Assembly (NCBI RefSeq): GCF_002813915.1
Contig: NZ_CP019335.1
Span: 1,719,777-1,783,776 of the forward strand
Reading direction: 5' to 3'
Length of the DNA stretch: 64,000 bases
Source: Tenacibaculum sp. SZ-18
Lineage (GTDB): Bacteria; Bacteroidota; Bacteroidia; Flavobacteriales; Flavobacteriaceae
In this document: positions 7,524-16,917 of the stretch, one piece after another
How positions within the stretch are numbered: the stretch's first letter is position 1
Layout of the letters: each line of letters opens with the position of its first letter
The notes under the pieces: generated by a model
The model's database searches: none
The model's input: the letters and a program-made list of their open reading frames with translations, nothing else
Told to the model about the DNA's origin: nothing
Made by a program: the position numbers and the translations under genes

Positions 7524-10037
7524 CTAAAAAGAGAACTGCAACGTTGTATACCAATTTCTTGGGGCAGATGGAATTATTCCAGGCCCAGGATAACCAGTAG
7601 CTCTTCTAGTAAAGTAGCTATTGTTCAATAGATTATTAACTCCTGCTTCCAACTTGATATTACTAGAAAATGTATAGGATGCAGAAAAATCTAAAATATC
7701 ATAAGACGGAATTGCCCCATCTACTCGTTCACTATTTTGCGGATTATATTCTGAATTAGTAGCATCTGTAAATTGTTCTGACAAATAGGTGTATTGTAAT
7801 GAAGTTAAAAAGTTTTTATACCCAAAAGAAACACCTGTCTTCAAATTCACTTCTGGAATAAACTCCACTTTGTTTCCATTTACACTAGTTCTTATGCTGC
7901 TTGTATATTCGGATGTTGTAAGCGCCAAATTTGAAAACACATCCAACTTTAAGTTATCATTTCCTTTGAAAAAAGATTCCTTCATATTCCATTGGATTAA
8001 TGATTCCAAACCAACTATTGTTGCTTTTCCTATATTACCTCTTACCCATTGTGCTCTAAAAGGTGGATCGTTACGAAATGCCTGACCTAACCTATTATCA
8101 TACAGAAGTGAAAATAAGTTTACATCATAAGATACTTGTTTTTTGAATGTTCCTCTTACTCCTAAATCAATAGTATATCCAGTTTCGTCCTGAATATTCG
8201 GATCGACGGCAAAAGATGGATTTACAGTTCGTATATCAGAAAATGTAACTGATCTGTAATTTTGAGAAAAATTGAAATAAGATTCAAAATATGTCTTAGG
8301 TTTATAACTCAATCCGACACCTAACAATAAAAGATTTCTTTCTCTCACGTCATTATCAGGAGTAAAAATTATTGAGGGATTACTTCCTTGAATACTTGGT
8401 CTATTTAAAAATTCACCAATAGATTCCGTTCTAATATATTCGAATCTAAATCCAGGAGTTATAGAAAAATGATCTGTTATATTAAATATATTTTCACCAA
8501 AAAATGCTAAATTTAAATTGGGATACTTAAAATTATTCTGATTTGGATAAAATGGAAAGTCTTGAGTTTGAAATGTAAAATCAGCATCCTTACCTTTACT
8601 CCCTGGACCTTGCTGTGAAGTATTATTCGCTTTATAAAATTTTGCTCCCAATAATAACACAGAAGGCTGTTCCTTTATAGTATAATTGGTAATAACTCTT
8701 GCTTCTGCCCCAAAATTCTTAAACGTTCCAACTAACAAATCTCTTTCAAAATCAAAGTTTCCAAACTGATCGGTTTCATCTGGTCCAAAAACATCAGGAT
8801 TTTCATTTAGAACGATATTTCCATCTCCGTTAACAAATGATTCTGCTCTTCTAAAACCAATAGCTTTTCTAGAAGCATCAAGTCCAAAAAAGCTTAATGT
8901 TCCATTTACATTATCTGAAAATTTATGGTTTAATTTTAAGTTGAATAAATTCCAATTTACAGCAAACCAGTTTCTAGTTCTATTACTTTGTCTTGGATCT
9001 TCTAAAAATTGAACATCGGAAAGTCCACCTGCTTGTTGAGCCAAATAGCTTAAATGAGTTACTTCCGCTTCTATTTTTGTATTTTCATTAAACTCATAAC
9101 CAATATGTGCATACGCGTTTTTAGAATCAAATTCAGAATTTGGTCTAAAGCTATCTCCCTGTTTATAATTATAATAACCGTAATAGCTTACCTTACCTGA
9201 GGTTCCTCCAATACTTGTGAAATTTGTAAACAAATTAAAACTTCCTAATGTATTTCTAGTCACAATTTCTAGAGATGTGTTGAGGTTTGGTTTTCTCACC
9301 ACAAAATTTACCAAACCTCCAAATTGAGTTCCATATTGCAGAGAAGCAGCTCCACGAATTACTTGAATTTGTTCCAATCCTTCAGTAGGTGGTGTATAAT
9401 AACTTTCAGGATAACCTAGTACATCGGCACTAATATCATAATCGTTTTGTCTTGTATTAAAATTGGCTGTACGATTTGGATCTAGTCCTCTTCCTCCAAT
9501 ATTTAGTTGTAATCCTCCGTCTCCATTATCGTAAATGTTAAGTCCTGCAACTTTGGCATAAATTTGACGTGCATTATTTGTTGCTTTATTCGTAAGATCT
9601 TGATCTAATAAAACAACTTCAGATTTTTTTCCTGCATATATATGAGTTCCCTCTACAGGTTTTAATGTTCGTAAGCCAAAAATTTGTTTTTTTCGGTAGT
9701 TTAATACAACTTCTGAAAGTACATTGGTAAGTGGAACTAACTCAACAGTAATGTTTCTTTTATCTTTAAGATTAACATCGAGTTCTTGCGTTTTGTAATT
9801 GTACTCAAAGAATATTAATGTTGCATTATAACTTTTATTTATTGATGATAAAGATAGATTTCCTGAACTATTTGTTTCACCAATTAATCGCCCAGACTTT
9901 GTATATACTTGAACACCTTCAATTGGCTTTTTTGTTCCTGCATCAACTACTTTTACGCTTGTATCTTGAAAAGCGTTTACTGTTACTGATATAAAAAATA
10001 GCAGTAAAAAACTATAATCCTTTAATTTCATCTTCAA
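7524..10037 (-). CDS. TonB-dependent outer-membrane receptor (FecA-like)
   Basis: An 837-residue receptor. It has a signal peptide (to about 23), a carboxypeptidase-regulatory-like beta domain (about 27-110; KVVDAGTKKPIEGVQVY), a plug domain (about 125-250; NARQIYAKVAGLNIYDN, VIRGAASLQYGTQFGG) and a 22-strand-type barrel ending in aromatic LQFSF. It resembles receptors for iron chelates such as ferric dicitrate. It is the last gene of an operon with DUF4856, an imelysin-like lipoprotein and an HTTM protein, and its start overlaps the HTTM gene by 26 bp. That setting supports a role in metal uptake across the outer membrane; the true ligand is not shown by the sequence. Confidence 0.9.
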   Translation of the reverse strand: MKMKLKDYSFLLLFFISVTVNAFQDTSVKVVDAGTKKPIEGVQVYTKSGRLIGETNSSGNLSLSSINKSYNATLIFFEYNYKTQELDVNLKDKRNITVELVPLTNVLSEVVLNYRKKQIFGLRTLKPVEGTHIYAGKKSEVVLLDQDLTNKATNNARQIYAKVAGLNIYDNGDGGLQLNIGGRGLDPNRTANFNTRQNDYDISADVLGYPESYYTPPTEGLEQIQVIRGAASLQYGTQFGGLVNFVVRKPNLNTSLEIVTRNTLGSFNLFTNFTSIGGTSGKVSYYGYYNYKQGDSFRPNSEFDSKNAYAHIGYEFNENTKIEAEVTHLSYLAQQAGGLSDVQFLEDPRQSNRTRNWFAVNWNLFNLKLNHKFSDNVNGTLSFFGLDASRKAIGFRRAESFVNGDGNIVLNENPDVFGPDETDQFGNFDFERDLLVGTFKNFGAEARVITNYTIKEQPSVLLLGAKFYKANNTSQQGPGSKGKDADFTFQTQDFPFYPNQNNFKYPNLNLAFFGENIFNITDHFSITPGFRFEYIRTESIGEFLNRPSIQGSNPSIIFTPDNDVRERNLLLLGVGLSYKPKTYFESYFNFSQNYRSVTFSDIRTVNPSFAVDPNIQDETGYTIDLGVRGTFKKQVSYDVNLFSLLYDNRLGQAFRNDPPFRAQWVRGNIGKATIVGLESLIQWNMKESFFKGNDNLKLDVFSNLALTTSEYTSSIRTSVNGNKVEFIPEVNLKTGVSFGYKNFLTSLQYTYLSEQFTDATNSEYNPQNSERVDGAIPSYDILDFSASYTFSSNIKLEAGVNNLLNNSYFTRRATGYPGPGIIPSAPRNWYTTLQFSF

Positions 10038-11379
10038 ATGGTAGGATCCATGTTTTATGAGCGAATCCTTCTTTAACTTTTAATAAATCAATTCTTGGGT
10101 TAATATATGGCTGACTTTTTCTTCCATTTAGACTTATATAGCCTTCCACAAAAACACCAATATTTTCATTTTTCAACTCCTTTTTATAGTGCTCTCCTAA
10201 AAAATGTGCAAACTCCAAAATGAAATCTGGCTGAGTAGACATTTGTTTGCTTTGAAAAGGATTCAAAAAATACTCATTAGTAACAGAAAAACTATTACCT
10301 GTATCATACTTTAAAATTCTAAAATTTGTATAACCTGCTTTTTCCATTAACATAACCCTCCATGAAAAACGATAACCTTCCTCCGTCCAGAACAATTCAC
10401 CTGGATAACATAAATAGCGAAAAGGTAATAGTAGCTGAACACCTAAAAACAATACAACTATATACCCAATTACTCTATTATAAGAAGGTAAATATAAGTC
10501 TCTTCTGTCAATGATTTTAGATTTAATTTTGAATAAATTTTGCAGTAAATCAATGAACTTTTGATGAACATCTCCACTAAAAAATATCAGCGTTACACAA
10601 ATCATTACGTATGGAAAAACTCCAATTGGAAATAAGACCCGCGTAAATACGTGAAAAATTACAACTAGAATAAAAGCAAATGGTCTAGTTTTACCAATTA
10701 TTAATAAAAATGGTATTGTTAAATCATAAATTGTTCCTCCCCAACTCATCAAATAATGAAACCATGTGTCATTCATAAATCTTCCAATAATTGGAAAATC
10801 AGTTTTAGAAGAAAGCCATATTTTTAAAGGTTGAGCCCGCAATAACCAATCTGAATTTAATTTTGCTAACCCAGCATAGAAATAAACAATTCCTATTAAA
10901 ACCTTAATTGAATCAACCGTCCATCTTGGTACATAAGTATAGCCTATTTTGTTCTTGTATGAATCTAGTGAGAAGGTTTTGTTTAATGGTAAAAAACATA
11001 ATAATAAACTTAAAACACTTATAAAATAGTAGTGATTTAAGTACGTCGTTTTATCTATTAATTCAATATAGGTAAAAGACAAGAAAAATAGGATAATTGA
11101 TAATCTGTATTTATAACCTAGAATTATACCTAAACACGAGAAAATTGCTATAATAAATAAAATATAAGTGTATTCTCCCCAAGTAGTAACCCAAGAAAAT
11201 CCGTAATATTTAAAATGAAAGCTGGGTTCTATATAGAATTTATATACCCAACCTTTTAATAAAAATCGAATAAGACTCATCAGCATTAACACCCCAAATA
11301 ATATACGAAAAGCGGCTAGTGTAGCCGCTCTTGATTTTTTATTTAGATATGTATTAATTCTCTGACTAATCACCATCAC
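10012..11379 (-). CDS. HTTM-domain membrane protein (gamma-carboxylase-like fold)
   Basis: A 455-residue inner-membrane protein with many hydrophobic helices between residues 18 and 320 and a soluble C-terminal part. The segment IGIVYFYAGLAKLNSDWLL and the first part RAATLAAFRILFGVLM are typical of the HTTM (horizontally transferred transmembrane) family related to vitamin K-dependent gamma-glutamyl carboxylase. The bacterial function is largely unknown. Here it lies between an imelysin-like lipoprotein (14-bp overlap) and a TonB receptor (26-bp overlap), an arrangement I recall from flavobacterial iron loci. A role in handling the imported metal or modifying a partner protein is inference. 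Confidence 0.82.
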   Translation of the reverse strand: MMVISQRINTYLNKKSRAATLAAFRILFGVLMLMSLIRFLLKGWVYKFYIEPSFHFKYYGFSWVTTWGEYTYILFIIAIFSCLGIILGYKYRLSIILFFLSFTYIELIDKTTYLNHYYFISVLSLLLCFLPLNKTFSLDSYKNKIGYTYVPRWTVDSIKVLIGIVYFYAGLAKLNSDWLLRAQPLKIWLSSKTDFPIIGRFMNDTWFHYLMSWGGTIYDLTIPFLLIIGKTRPFAFILVVIFHVFTRVLFPIGVFPYVMICVTLIFFSGDVHQKFIDLLQNLFKIKSKIIDRRDLYLPSYNRVIGYIVVLFLGVQLLLPFRYLCYPGELFWTEEGYRFSWRVMLMEKAGYTNFRILKYDTGNSFSVTNEYFLNPFQSKQMSTQPDFILEFAHFLGEHYKKELKNENIGVFVEGYISLNGRKSQPYINPRIDLLKVKEGFAHKTWILPFEDEIKGL

Positions 11380-12499
11380 TATCTACAAAATCAATTGTAA
11401 GGTTAAACGCATTAATTGCATTTGTTTTTACAGCAACCACATATTCTTGAATAGCATCGAATACTGCATCAAAATTTGGATTGTAATCTTGTGTTTGTTG
11501 ATAAAAATTATCTGTGATGTTATTGTTTACAGTATCAATGTTATCGAATAAACTAACAATATAACTGTCTAGTGACTGATCTACTCCATCAATCATTATT
11601 GTTGTTCCTAAAGATTGTAAATACTCTTGTAAACCTACAGTATTAGTATTATTTGAATAACTTCTTCCGTAATAAAAGTCTTGGATTGCATCATAGGCTT
11701 CAAGATATAAAACTTTTGAATTTTCAGGACTATAACGTGATTCAACAAAATCTGGACTTACCGAAACTGAAATCGTTGGAAATATATCTCTATTTCTGGT
11801 ACCAGAAGGAGTTGCTATTTTCGCCTCTCTGAAAGATTTTTCTGTATACTGCACAAAATCATTTACCTGTATACTAAAGTAAGAACCAATTGAATTATCA
11901 ACTTTATTAATATTCGCATCCTTTACCGATTCAAACTCATTTAATACAGTTGTTGTTATAGAAACCATACGGGAAGACAATAATTTTAAATAATTCGCAT
12001 ATTTAGCTTCTTGATATCGCGTGATAAAGTCACTTTGGGTTGTCTCCAAACCGTTAATTAAATAATCCACCGCAGGTAAACCCTGGGTTGGATTTAAAAC
12101 CGTTCTATTTAAGTCAACTGGTGTAGAACTGTTAATATTTTCAGTAATTTTAGTAACATCTGTAGGATAAGAATTCATATCTAATGAATACCCTGTCGCG
12201 TAAAAAAACATTTCTACATGCTGATAAACTTTATACGCTTCCAATAAATCTGTTCTTACTTTTTCAAGCTTACTCTCATCAGGATTATCAGTAAATGATA
12301 CTACAGAAGTATTTAAAGTTTCTAATTTTCCTTTTAAGTCATTAGTTGCTGGTAATAATAAATTATTAACCCAACTTGTTGTTAAACTAACTCTATCAAA
12401 ATTATCATCTATTCCACCACCACCTGAGTTATCATCACTAGAACATGATAACAAATAAACAAGAGATAGTATTGGTATTACATAAATCAGTTTCTTCAT
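11366..12499 (-). CDS. Imelysin-like lipoprotein
   Basis: A 377-residue surface or periplasmic lipoprotein with lipobox LLSC (Cys19) followed by a Ser/Gly/Asp tether. Helical imelysin-type core: LTTSWVNNLLLPATNDLKGK near the start and a region around LNPTQGLPAVDYLINGLETT. In classical imelysins the latter carries GxHxxE. Here it reads GLPAVD, so the metal-ligand residues are changed, as in the imelysin-like proteins that keep only the fold. The gene follows DUF4856 after a hairpin attenuator and overlaps the HTTM gene by 14 bp. Members of the family are tied to iron uptake and often regulated by Fur; no Fur box was proven here. Confidence 0.85.
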   Translation of the reverse strand: MKKLIYVIPILSLVYLLSCSSDDNSGGGGIDDNFDRVSLTTSWVNNLLLPATNDLKGKLETLNTSVVSFTDNPDESKLEKVRTDLLEAYKVYQHVEMFFYATGYSLDMNSYPTDVTKITENINSSTPVDLNRTVLNPTQGLPAVDYLINGLETTQSDFITRYQEAKYANYLKLLSSRMVSITTTVLNEFESVKDANINKVDNSIGSYFSIQVNDFVQYTEKSFREAKIATPSGTRNRDIFPTISVSVSPDFVESRYSPENSKVLYLEAYDAIQDFYYGRSYSNNTNTVGLQEYLQSLGTTIMIDGVDQSLDSYIVSLFDNIDTVNNNITDNFYQQTQDYNPNFDAVFDAIQEYVVAVKTNAINAFNLTIDFVDSDGD

Positions 12500-12532
12500 A
12501 AAATAAGATTATTGTAGTTTGTTTAAATTAAA

Positions 12533-12569
12533 TAAAAAAACACAAAGGGAATGAAAACTTCCCTCTGTG
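12533..12569 (-). terminator. Terminator or attenuator between DUF4856 and imelysin-like genes
   Basis: The arms CACAAAGGGAA (12541-12551) and TTCCCTCTGTG (12559-12569) pair with one mismatch around a 7-nt loop. A run of seven T follows on the minus strand (12534-12540). It stands inside what otherwise looks like one operon, so it probably lowers expression of the downstream uptake genes relative to the DUF4856 lipoprotein. Confidence 0.75.
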
Positions 12570-12618
12570 CAAATATAATTATATGTATACTTTTTTCATA
12601 TACTTTCTGTTCCTTAGT

Positions 12619-13920
12619 TTAAGGATTTACATCATCTAAAGTCCAAGATAATCCACCAACACTTTTAGCCGCGATAGAATCAGCAATATCTCTTAATTGA
12701 GTTGAGGTAACATCCCATAATCCATTGTTTGCATCTAAAGTTGCCAAGAAACCGTCAACTTCAGAATCTGTAAAATATCTTGCTCCTCCAGAGTTTACAA
12801 CATAACGCAAACTATTTACGAAACCGTATCCCTCACATAAATCATGGAAAGCATCTTCTCTCTTCCCTGAAGTTCCTGACCCAGCGGCGTCAATAATTTT
12901 TGCTCCTCCACTAAGATAATGCACCGCTCTTACCGCTATGATTAAACCTAATTTTTCACGTAAAACACCAATTTGCGCATCTCTAGATGAATAATCTTTG
13001 TTTGCAATAGCGATTCTTCCTACTACAAAAGCTTCAAAAATTTGCCTTTCAGTACCTGCAAATTTCGATAAACCATCAACGTTGTCAATGTATTTGTAAA
13101 TTAAATTCTGACCAGAAGTATTCCCGAAAATATACCCAAAAGATTCATCCCAGTGATGTTCCATTGTTGTGTAGCTTTTTCCATCTGCTACAGTTCCGGC
13201 GTCATTTAATGCACGGTAGTCTTTACCATCTGCTGTATTTCCATTCTCACTATCTAAACGATTCAAGTAATGATTCACAGACTGGTCATAAGCTAAGGCT
13301 CCCGACAATGTTTTAGTAAATAATTGATCTAATTCACGTCCTTTCGCATCAACATATCTAGTTGATCCATCACTATCTTCGAAAGTACCTGCTTGTCCAG
13401 ACGCTGCAGTAGTCGTCCAATTATCCAACACTGTCTGGTGTCCTGTGATAAATGCGTCAATAGCACTTACATTAGTTTGTCCCTGACCTGAAGCATTTGT
13501 TCCGTTGAACAAATCAATTGATGAAGAAGTTTTTGATCTTACGATTTTAGTTGTTCCATTTAAACTAGCATCTGAAAATCCAGCACTCTCACCATCTTGT
13601 CCTTCAAATTTTAATCTGATATCAGCAACAGAAGTTTGAGTTTTCAGATTCCCTCCAATTTCTTTAGCCTGCTTTAAACGTGTAGTTTGTCCACCAAAAC
13701 TAACGGTAGAACTTCCATCTCTTGTAAATAGAGTCGAATAATTACTAATGTAGTTATTATTATAATCTCCATTACTTCCTCGAGAAAAGTCATTTCCTGT
13801 AATCACTTGATTTACAGTTGGTATATTAAGTACTGGTCCTGGAGGTTCGTTGTTGTCATCATCAGAACATGAAACGAATGCTAAACCTAATACAAATAGA
13901 CTTAAAATATTTTTTTTCAT
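12619..13920 (-). CDS. DUF4856 lipoprotein
   Basis: A 433-residue lipoprotein. I use the ATG at 13920, because it begins a lipoprotein signal (MKKNILSLFVLGLAFVSCSDD, Cys18) with an acidic tether; the upstream ATG at 13980 lacks a signal. The body is a DUF4856-type helical protein, including VADIRLKFEGQDGESAGFSD and HHWDESFGYIFGN, which resembles imelysin-like folds. It is first in the operon with imelysin-like, HTTM and TonB receptor genes. The neighbours suggest a periplasmic or surface role in metal capture. It is AT-poor relative to its surroundings, as highly expressed surface proteins often are. Confidence 0.85.
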   Translation of the reverse strand: MKKNILSLFVLGLAFVSCSDDDNNEPPGPVLNIPTVNQVITGNDFSRGSNGDYNNNYISNYSTLFTRDGSSTVSFGGQTTRLKQAKEIGGNLKTQTSVADIRLKFEGQDGESAGFSDASLNGTTKIVRSKTSSSIDLFNGTNASGQGQTNVSAIDAFITGHQTVLDNWTTTAASGQAGTFEDSDGSTRYVDAKGRELDQLFTKTLSGALAYDQSVNHYLNRLDSENGNTADGKDYRALNDAGTVADGKSYTTMEHHWDESFGYIFGNTSGQNLIYKYIDNVDGLSKFAGTERQIFEAFVVGRIAIANKDYSSRDAQIGVLREKLGLIIAVRAVHYLSGGAKIIDAAGSGTSGKREDAFHDLCEGYGFVNSLRYVVNSGGARYFTDSEVDGFLATLDANNGLWDVTSTQLRDIADSIAAKSVGGLSWTLDDVNP

Positions 13921-15090
13921 TTTATTAAGATTAATTTCAAATAATGCAGCAAAAATATAAAATGATCTAGAACCACCCAAGTTTATTTAGAATAAATTAA
14001 AATAATTTTTTGTTGAGATGTACAACTTAAACGTTTCTAATATCTTTAGTCTACACTTTTATTTCTTTTGTGGTAACATATCAGAAATAATCTTTTAAAA
14101 TATAAAGCAAGGAATTTTAGTATACTCTCATAAGCAAAAAGGAAATACAGCAATATTAGTTTTATAATTAGTTATTATCGATTTTTGGACTATCAATATA
14201 TTGAGTTCTCATTAAGTATTATAAAGCTAAAAAAACTCCTACCACAAATATTTTCTTCTAAATCTAATATTCTTAAAATAATTATACTTGCAGTTTTATC
14301 CTAAAAATTAAGCCATGAAATCACCAAACAATTCGTAATAAATTGATCATGAACAAGTTTGGAATCCAATTCATTATTAAGGGAGTATTTGATAATGTTC
14401 TTAGTAATTTTATGTAATGCACTACATTATCGTGAGTCGACCATAGCATCAACTTTTGAATTTACTTCATCAAATACTTTTTGAGCTACATCAAACTAAC
14501 ATAGTCTCCAATGTTTGAAACAATGCAAACACTCATAAAATCCTATTAATTTTTTATCTGAATAAGAGAATCCTTTTCATGTAAGTCTAACTATTGTATT
14601 TACTAATAGAGCCTACTTCTTTGTAAAATTCCTCTTAATTTCCATTTGACATGATAAATAAATTTGAAGAGTTACCATAAAAATTACGCTGATTAATTCT
14701 TTGGTGTAAATTATCATAGTTTAAATCAAACTCATGATTTCCATTGACCATATGATCAAAATACACAGCCTCAAAATTTCAACCATGTGTTTTCCTCAAA
14801 TCCTTTCTTATATTTCTTTGACTTTTTCTAAAAAAGAAGAGTTGAATAAAAAAATTCTGGCTAAAAATATTACGATTTAAGATTCTTTCTCTTTTCACTT
14901 TTTATAAAGCCGCAACACCAACTATACATCCAAATTTTCCTTCATTTATTTAGGAAATCTCGAAAAATAATTGATTGAATTAGAATAAAATAAAGTTTAG
15001 CAAAATGTACTTTACATGCATCTCTAATTTCTGTCAAAAAAGAATGGATAAATGGAAAAGACTTTCTTAGTTAGTCATATTGAACGACTA
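13921..15090. other. Non-coding 1.2 kb with traces of decayed coding sequence
   Basis: No intact gene is visible. On the minus strand about 14600-14790 contains short open stretches, one reading NGNHEFDLNYDNLHQRINQ (GNHEFD at 14725-14742, a motif seen in metallophosphatases but too short to rely on) with stops before and after. A second stretch, about 14330-14560 minus, reads CLHCFKHWRL and KVFDEVNSKVDAMVDSR with stops. These look like remains of one or two genes. The first 300 bases downstream of 13921 contain only AT-rich DNA that should include the DUF4856 promoter. Confidence 0.4.
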
Positions 15091-15903
15091 TTATTGATAT
15101 TTTCGAATATTTTTTTTGATAACCTTTCGATAATAAACAAGCTCTTCGAACTGATAAAAGAAATTCACCTTTTTTTCTGCGATTGTTTGGGGATTCTCAT
15201 ACTTCTCACCTAAAACAAAAGCCGTCCAACTTTCTGCAATGTCCTCTTCCGGACTTTCCGCTGCATAATCTGTTAGAAAATCTGTGTAATTATCTTTGTA
15301 AAGTCCGTAAAGCTTTTCTAAACAACTTTTTTGCTCAGTCATACAGAAATTCTTTTGGATATTATCCCATTCCGTTAAAAGCCCGCCACCCCAGAATTCT
15401 TCAACAAATTTATTAATGTAACTCTCCTTAGTTGCCACACCCTCAATGGTTACATATGGATCTCCACTTTCTTGGCTTATTCTTTTGGCAGGTTTAATTT
15501 GAGTATGGTTTAAAGTTAATAAATGTCCAAACTCATGTACTAATGTATAGATAGATTGGGAAACTCTTGTGTTATCTTGGCTTGTAAAATCTACATCGAT
15601 CGGATCTAAAACGAGTTGCCATTCATTATTGTTTTCATTCAAAGCTCCTAAAGCGCCGGTTTTTTCATCTTCTCCATCGGTCATTAAAACTAATTTCTTG
15701 ATGTAACGTTGGGTAATTCTTTTCGGAAACATGTTGTAGAATATGTTCCAATTATAACGTGCTATATTGGTTTCCTCGTCATTTGTTTCAATAAAAATAC
15801 CATTTTTAATTTCCCACGAACCTAATGTAACATCATTATCCTCATTCAATCCCGAGAAAAATGAAGCACCAAAGAAGAAAAGTGTTAAAAATTTAATTTT
15901 CAT
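15091..15903 (-). CDS. Secreted metzincin-like zinc metalloprotease
   Basis: A 270-residue exported protein. An N-terminal hydrophobic signal (about 1-18) is followed by a globular domain with HEFGHLLTLNH at 123-133. H123, E124, H127 and H133 fit the metzincin pattern HExxHxxxxxH, although the usual Gly is Thr. This predicts a zinc protease acting in the periplasm or outside. A downstream AESPEEDIAESWTAFVLGEK stretch (Glu/Asp-rich) is typical of such domains. The gene starts within the stop codon of the HMG-CoA-lyase-like gene (TAATG, 1-nt overlap), so both are co-translated, although no functional link is obvious. Substrate unknown. Confidence 0.72.
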   Translation of the reverse strand: MKIKFLTLFFFGASFFSGLNEDNDVTLGSWEIKNGIFIETNDEETNIARYNWNIFYNMFPKRITQRYIKKLVLMTDGEDEKTGALGALNENNNEWQLVLDPIDVDFTSQDNTRVSQSIYTLVHEFGHLLTLNHTQIKPAKRISQESGDPYVTIEGVATKESYINKFVEEFWGGGLLTEWDNIQKNFCMTEQKSCLEKLYGLYKDNYTDFLTDYAAESPEEDIAESWTAFVLGEKYENPQTIAEKKVNFFYQFEELVYYRKVIKKNIRKYQ

Positions 15904-16775
15904 TATCCAATAAAATTAAAAACATCTAGAGCTTTATTATAAGCACTTTCAAAACTCATTGGTTTTGTATTTGTGTTGACCTTATTTGTGGTAAAGTAAG
16001 ACAACATTTTTTCCATCGGCATATTACCAGTTAATTCATCCTTTGCCATAGGACAACCTCCATATCCTTTAATTGCTCCATCAAATCTCCTGCAACCTGC
16101 CTTAAAAGCACTATCCACTTTTTCAAACCACTTGTGAGGAGTGGTATGAAGATGTGCTCCAAACTCAATTTGCGGGTACTGAGAAATTAAATTAGAGAAC
16201 AAATAATCAATAACGTCGGGTGTTGAACTACCTACAGTATCCGACAAAGATACAATTTTAACACCAAAATTTGCAAGTTTTTCTGTCCATTCTGCAACAA
16301 TTTCAACATTCCAGGGATCTCCATAAGGATTTCCAAAGCCCATTGAAAGATAGGCAACTACTTCTTTGTTATTTCTTGTAGCAATATTTAAAATATCTTT
16401 TAAAACATCAATAGATTCTGAAATTGTTTTGTGAGTATTTCGCATTTGAAAATTCTCAGAAATTGAAAATGGATATCCCAAATAATTAATTTCTTCAAAA
16501 GCACAAGCATCATTTGCTCCTCTCACGTTAGCGACGATAGCTAATAGTTTACTTCTAGTTGAAGAAAGATCAAGTAATTTTAAAACTTTGTCAGTATCTC
16601 TCATTTGAGGAATTGCTTTTGGCGACACAAAACTCCCAAAATCAATTGTATCAAAACCTACTTTCAATAGCGAATTGATATATTTTACTTTAAGTTCCGT
16701 AGGAATAAAATGACTTTTTATTCCTTGCATTGCATCTCTAGGACATTCTATTAACTTAACTTCTTCAATCATCAT
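15903..16775 (-). CDS. Hydroxymethylglutaryl-CoA lyase family protein
   Basis: A 290-residue TIM-barrel lyase of the HMGL-like family, which splits HMG-CoA into acetoacetate and acetyl-CoA in leucine breakdown. Supporting motifs are the N-terminal ECPRDAMQG (catalytic Asp/Arg region), FGAHLHTTPH (metal-binding His pair), and the cysteine loop GAIKGYGGCPMAKDELTGN with the active-site Cys. The length is normal for bacterial HMGL. It is transcribed with the metalloprotease gene through a TAATG overlap and lies divergent to an ECF sigma factor gene. Two Met codons begin the frame and either may be used. The exact acyl-CoA substrate could differ. Confidence 0.9.
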   Translation of the reverse strand: MMIEEVKLIECPRDAMQGIKSHFIPTELKVKYINSLLKVGFDTIDFGSFVSPKAIPQMRDTDKVLKLLDLSSTRSKLLAIVANVRGANDACAFEEINYLGYPFSISENFQMRNTHKTISESIDVLKDILNIATRNNKEVVAYLSMGFGNPYGDPWNVEIVAEWTEKLANFGVKIVSLSDTVGSSTPDVIDYLFSNLISQYPQIEFGAHLHTTPHKWFEKVDSAFKAGCRRFDGAIKGYGGCPMAKDELTGNMPMEKMLSYFTTNKVNTNTKPMSFESAYNKALDVFNFIG

Positions 16776-16917
16776 GTCAAATATAGAAGATATTTTAATA
16801 ATTTTAGATTATTGATTCATATGTTTACAAACATTTTTTTAAACATTTTTAATTAATTTTTAAAAAAACTGTAACAAGAAAAAATATGATGTGTCTTTAC
16901 CATAGAAAAGATATTTT

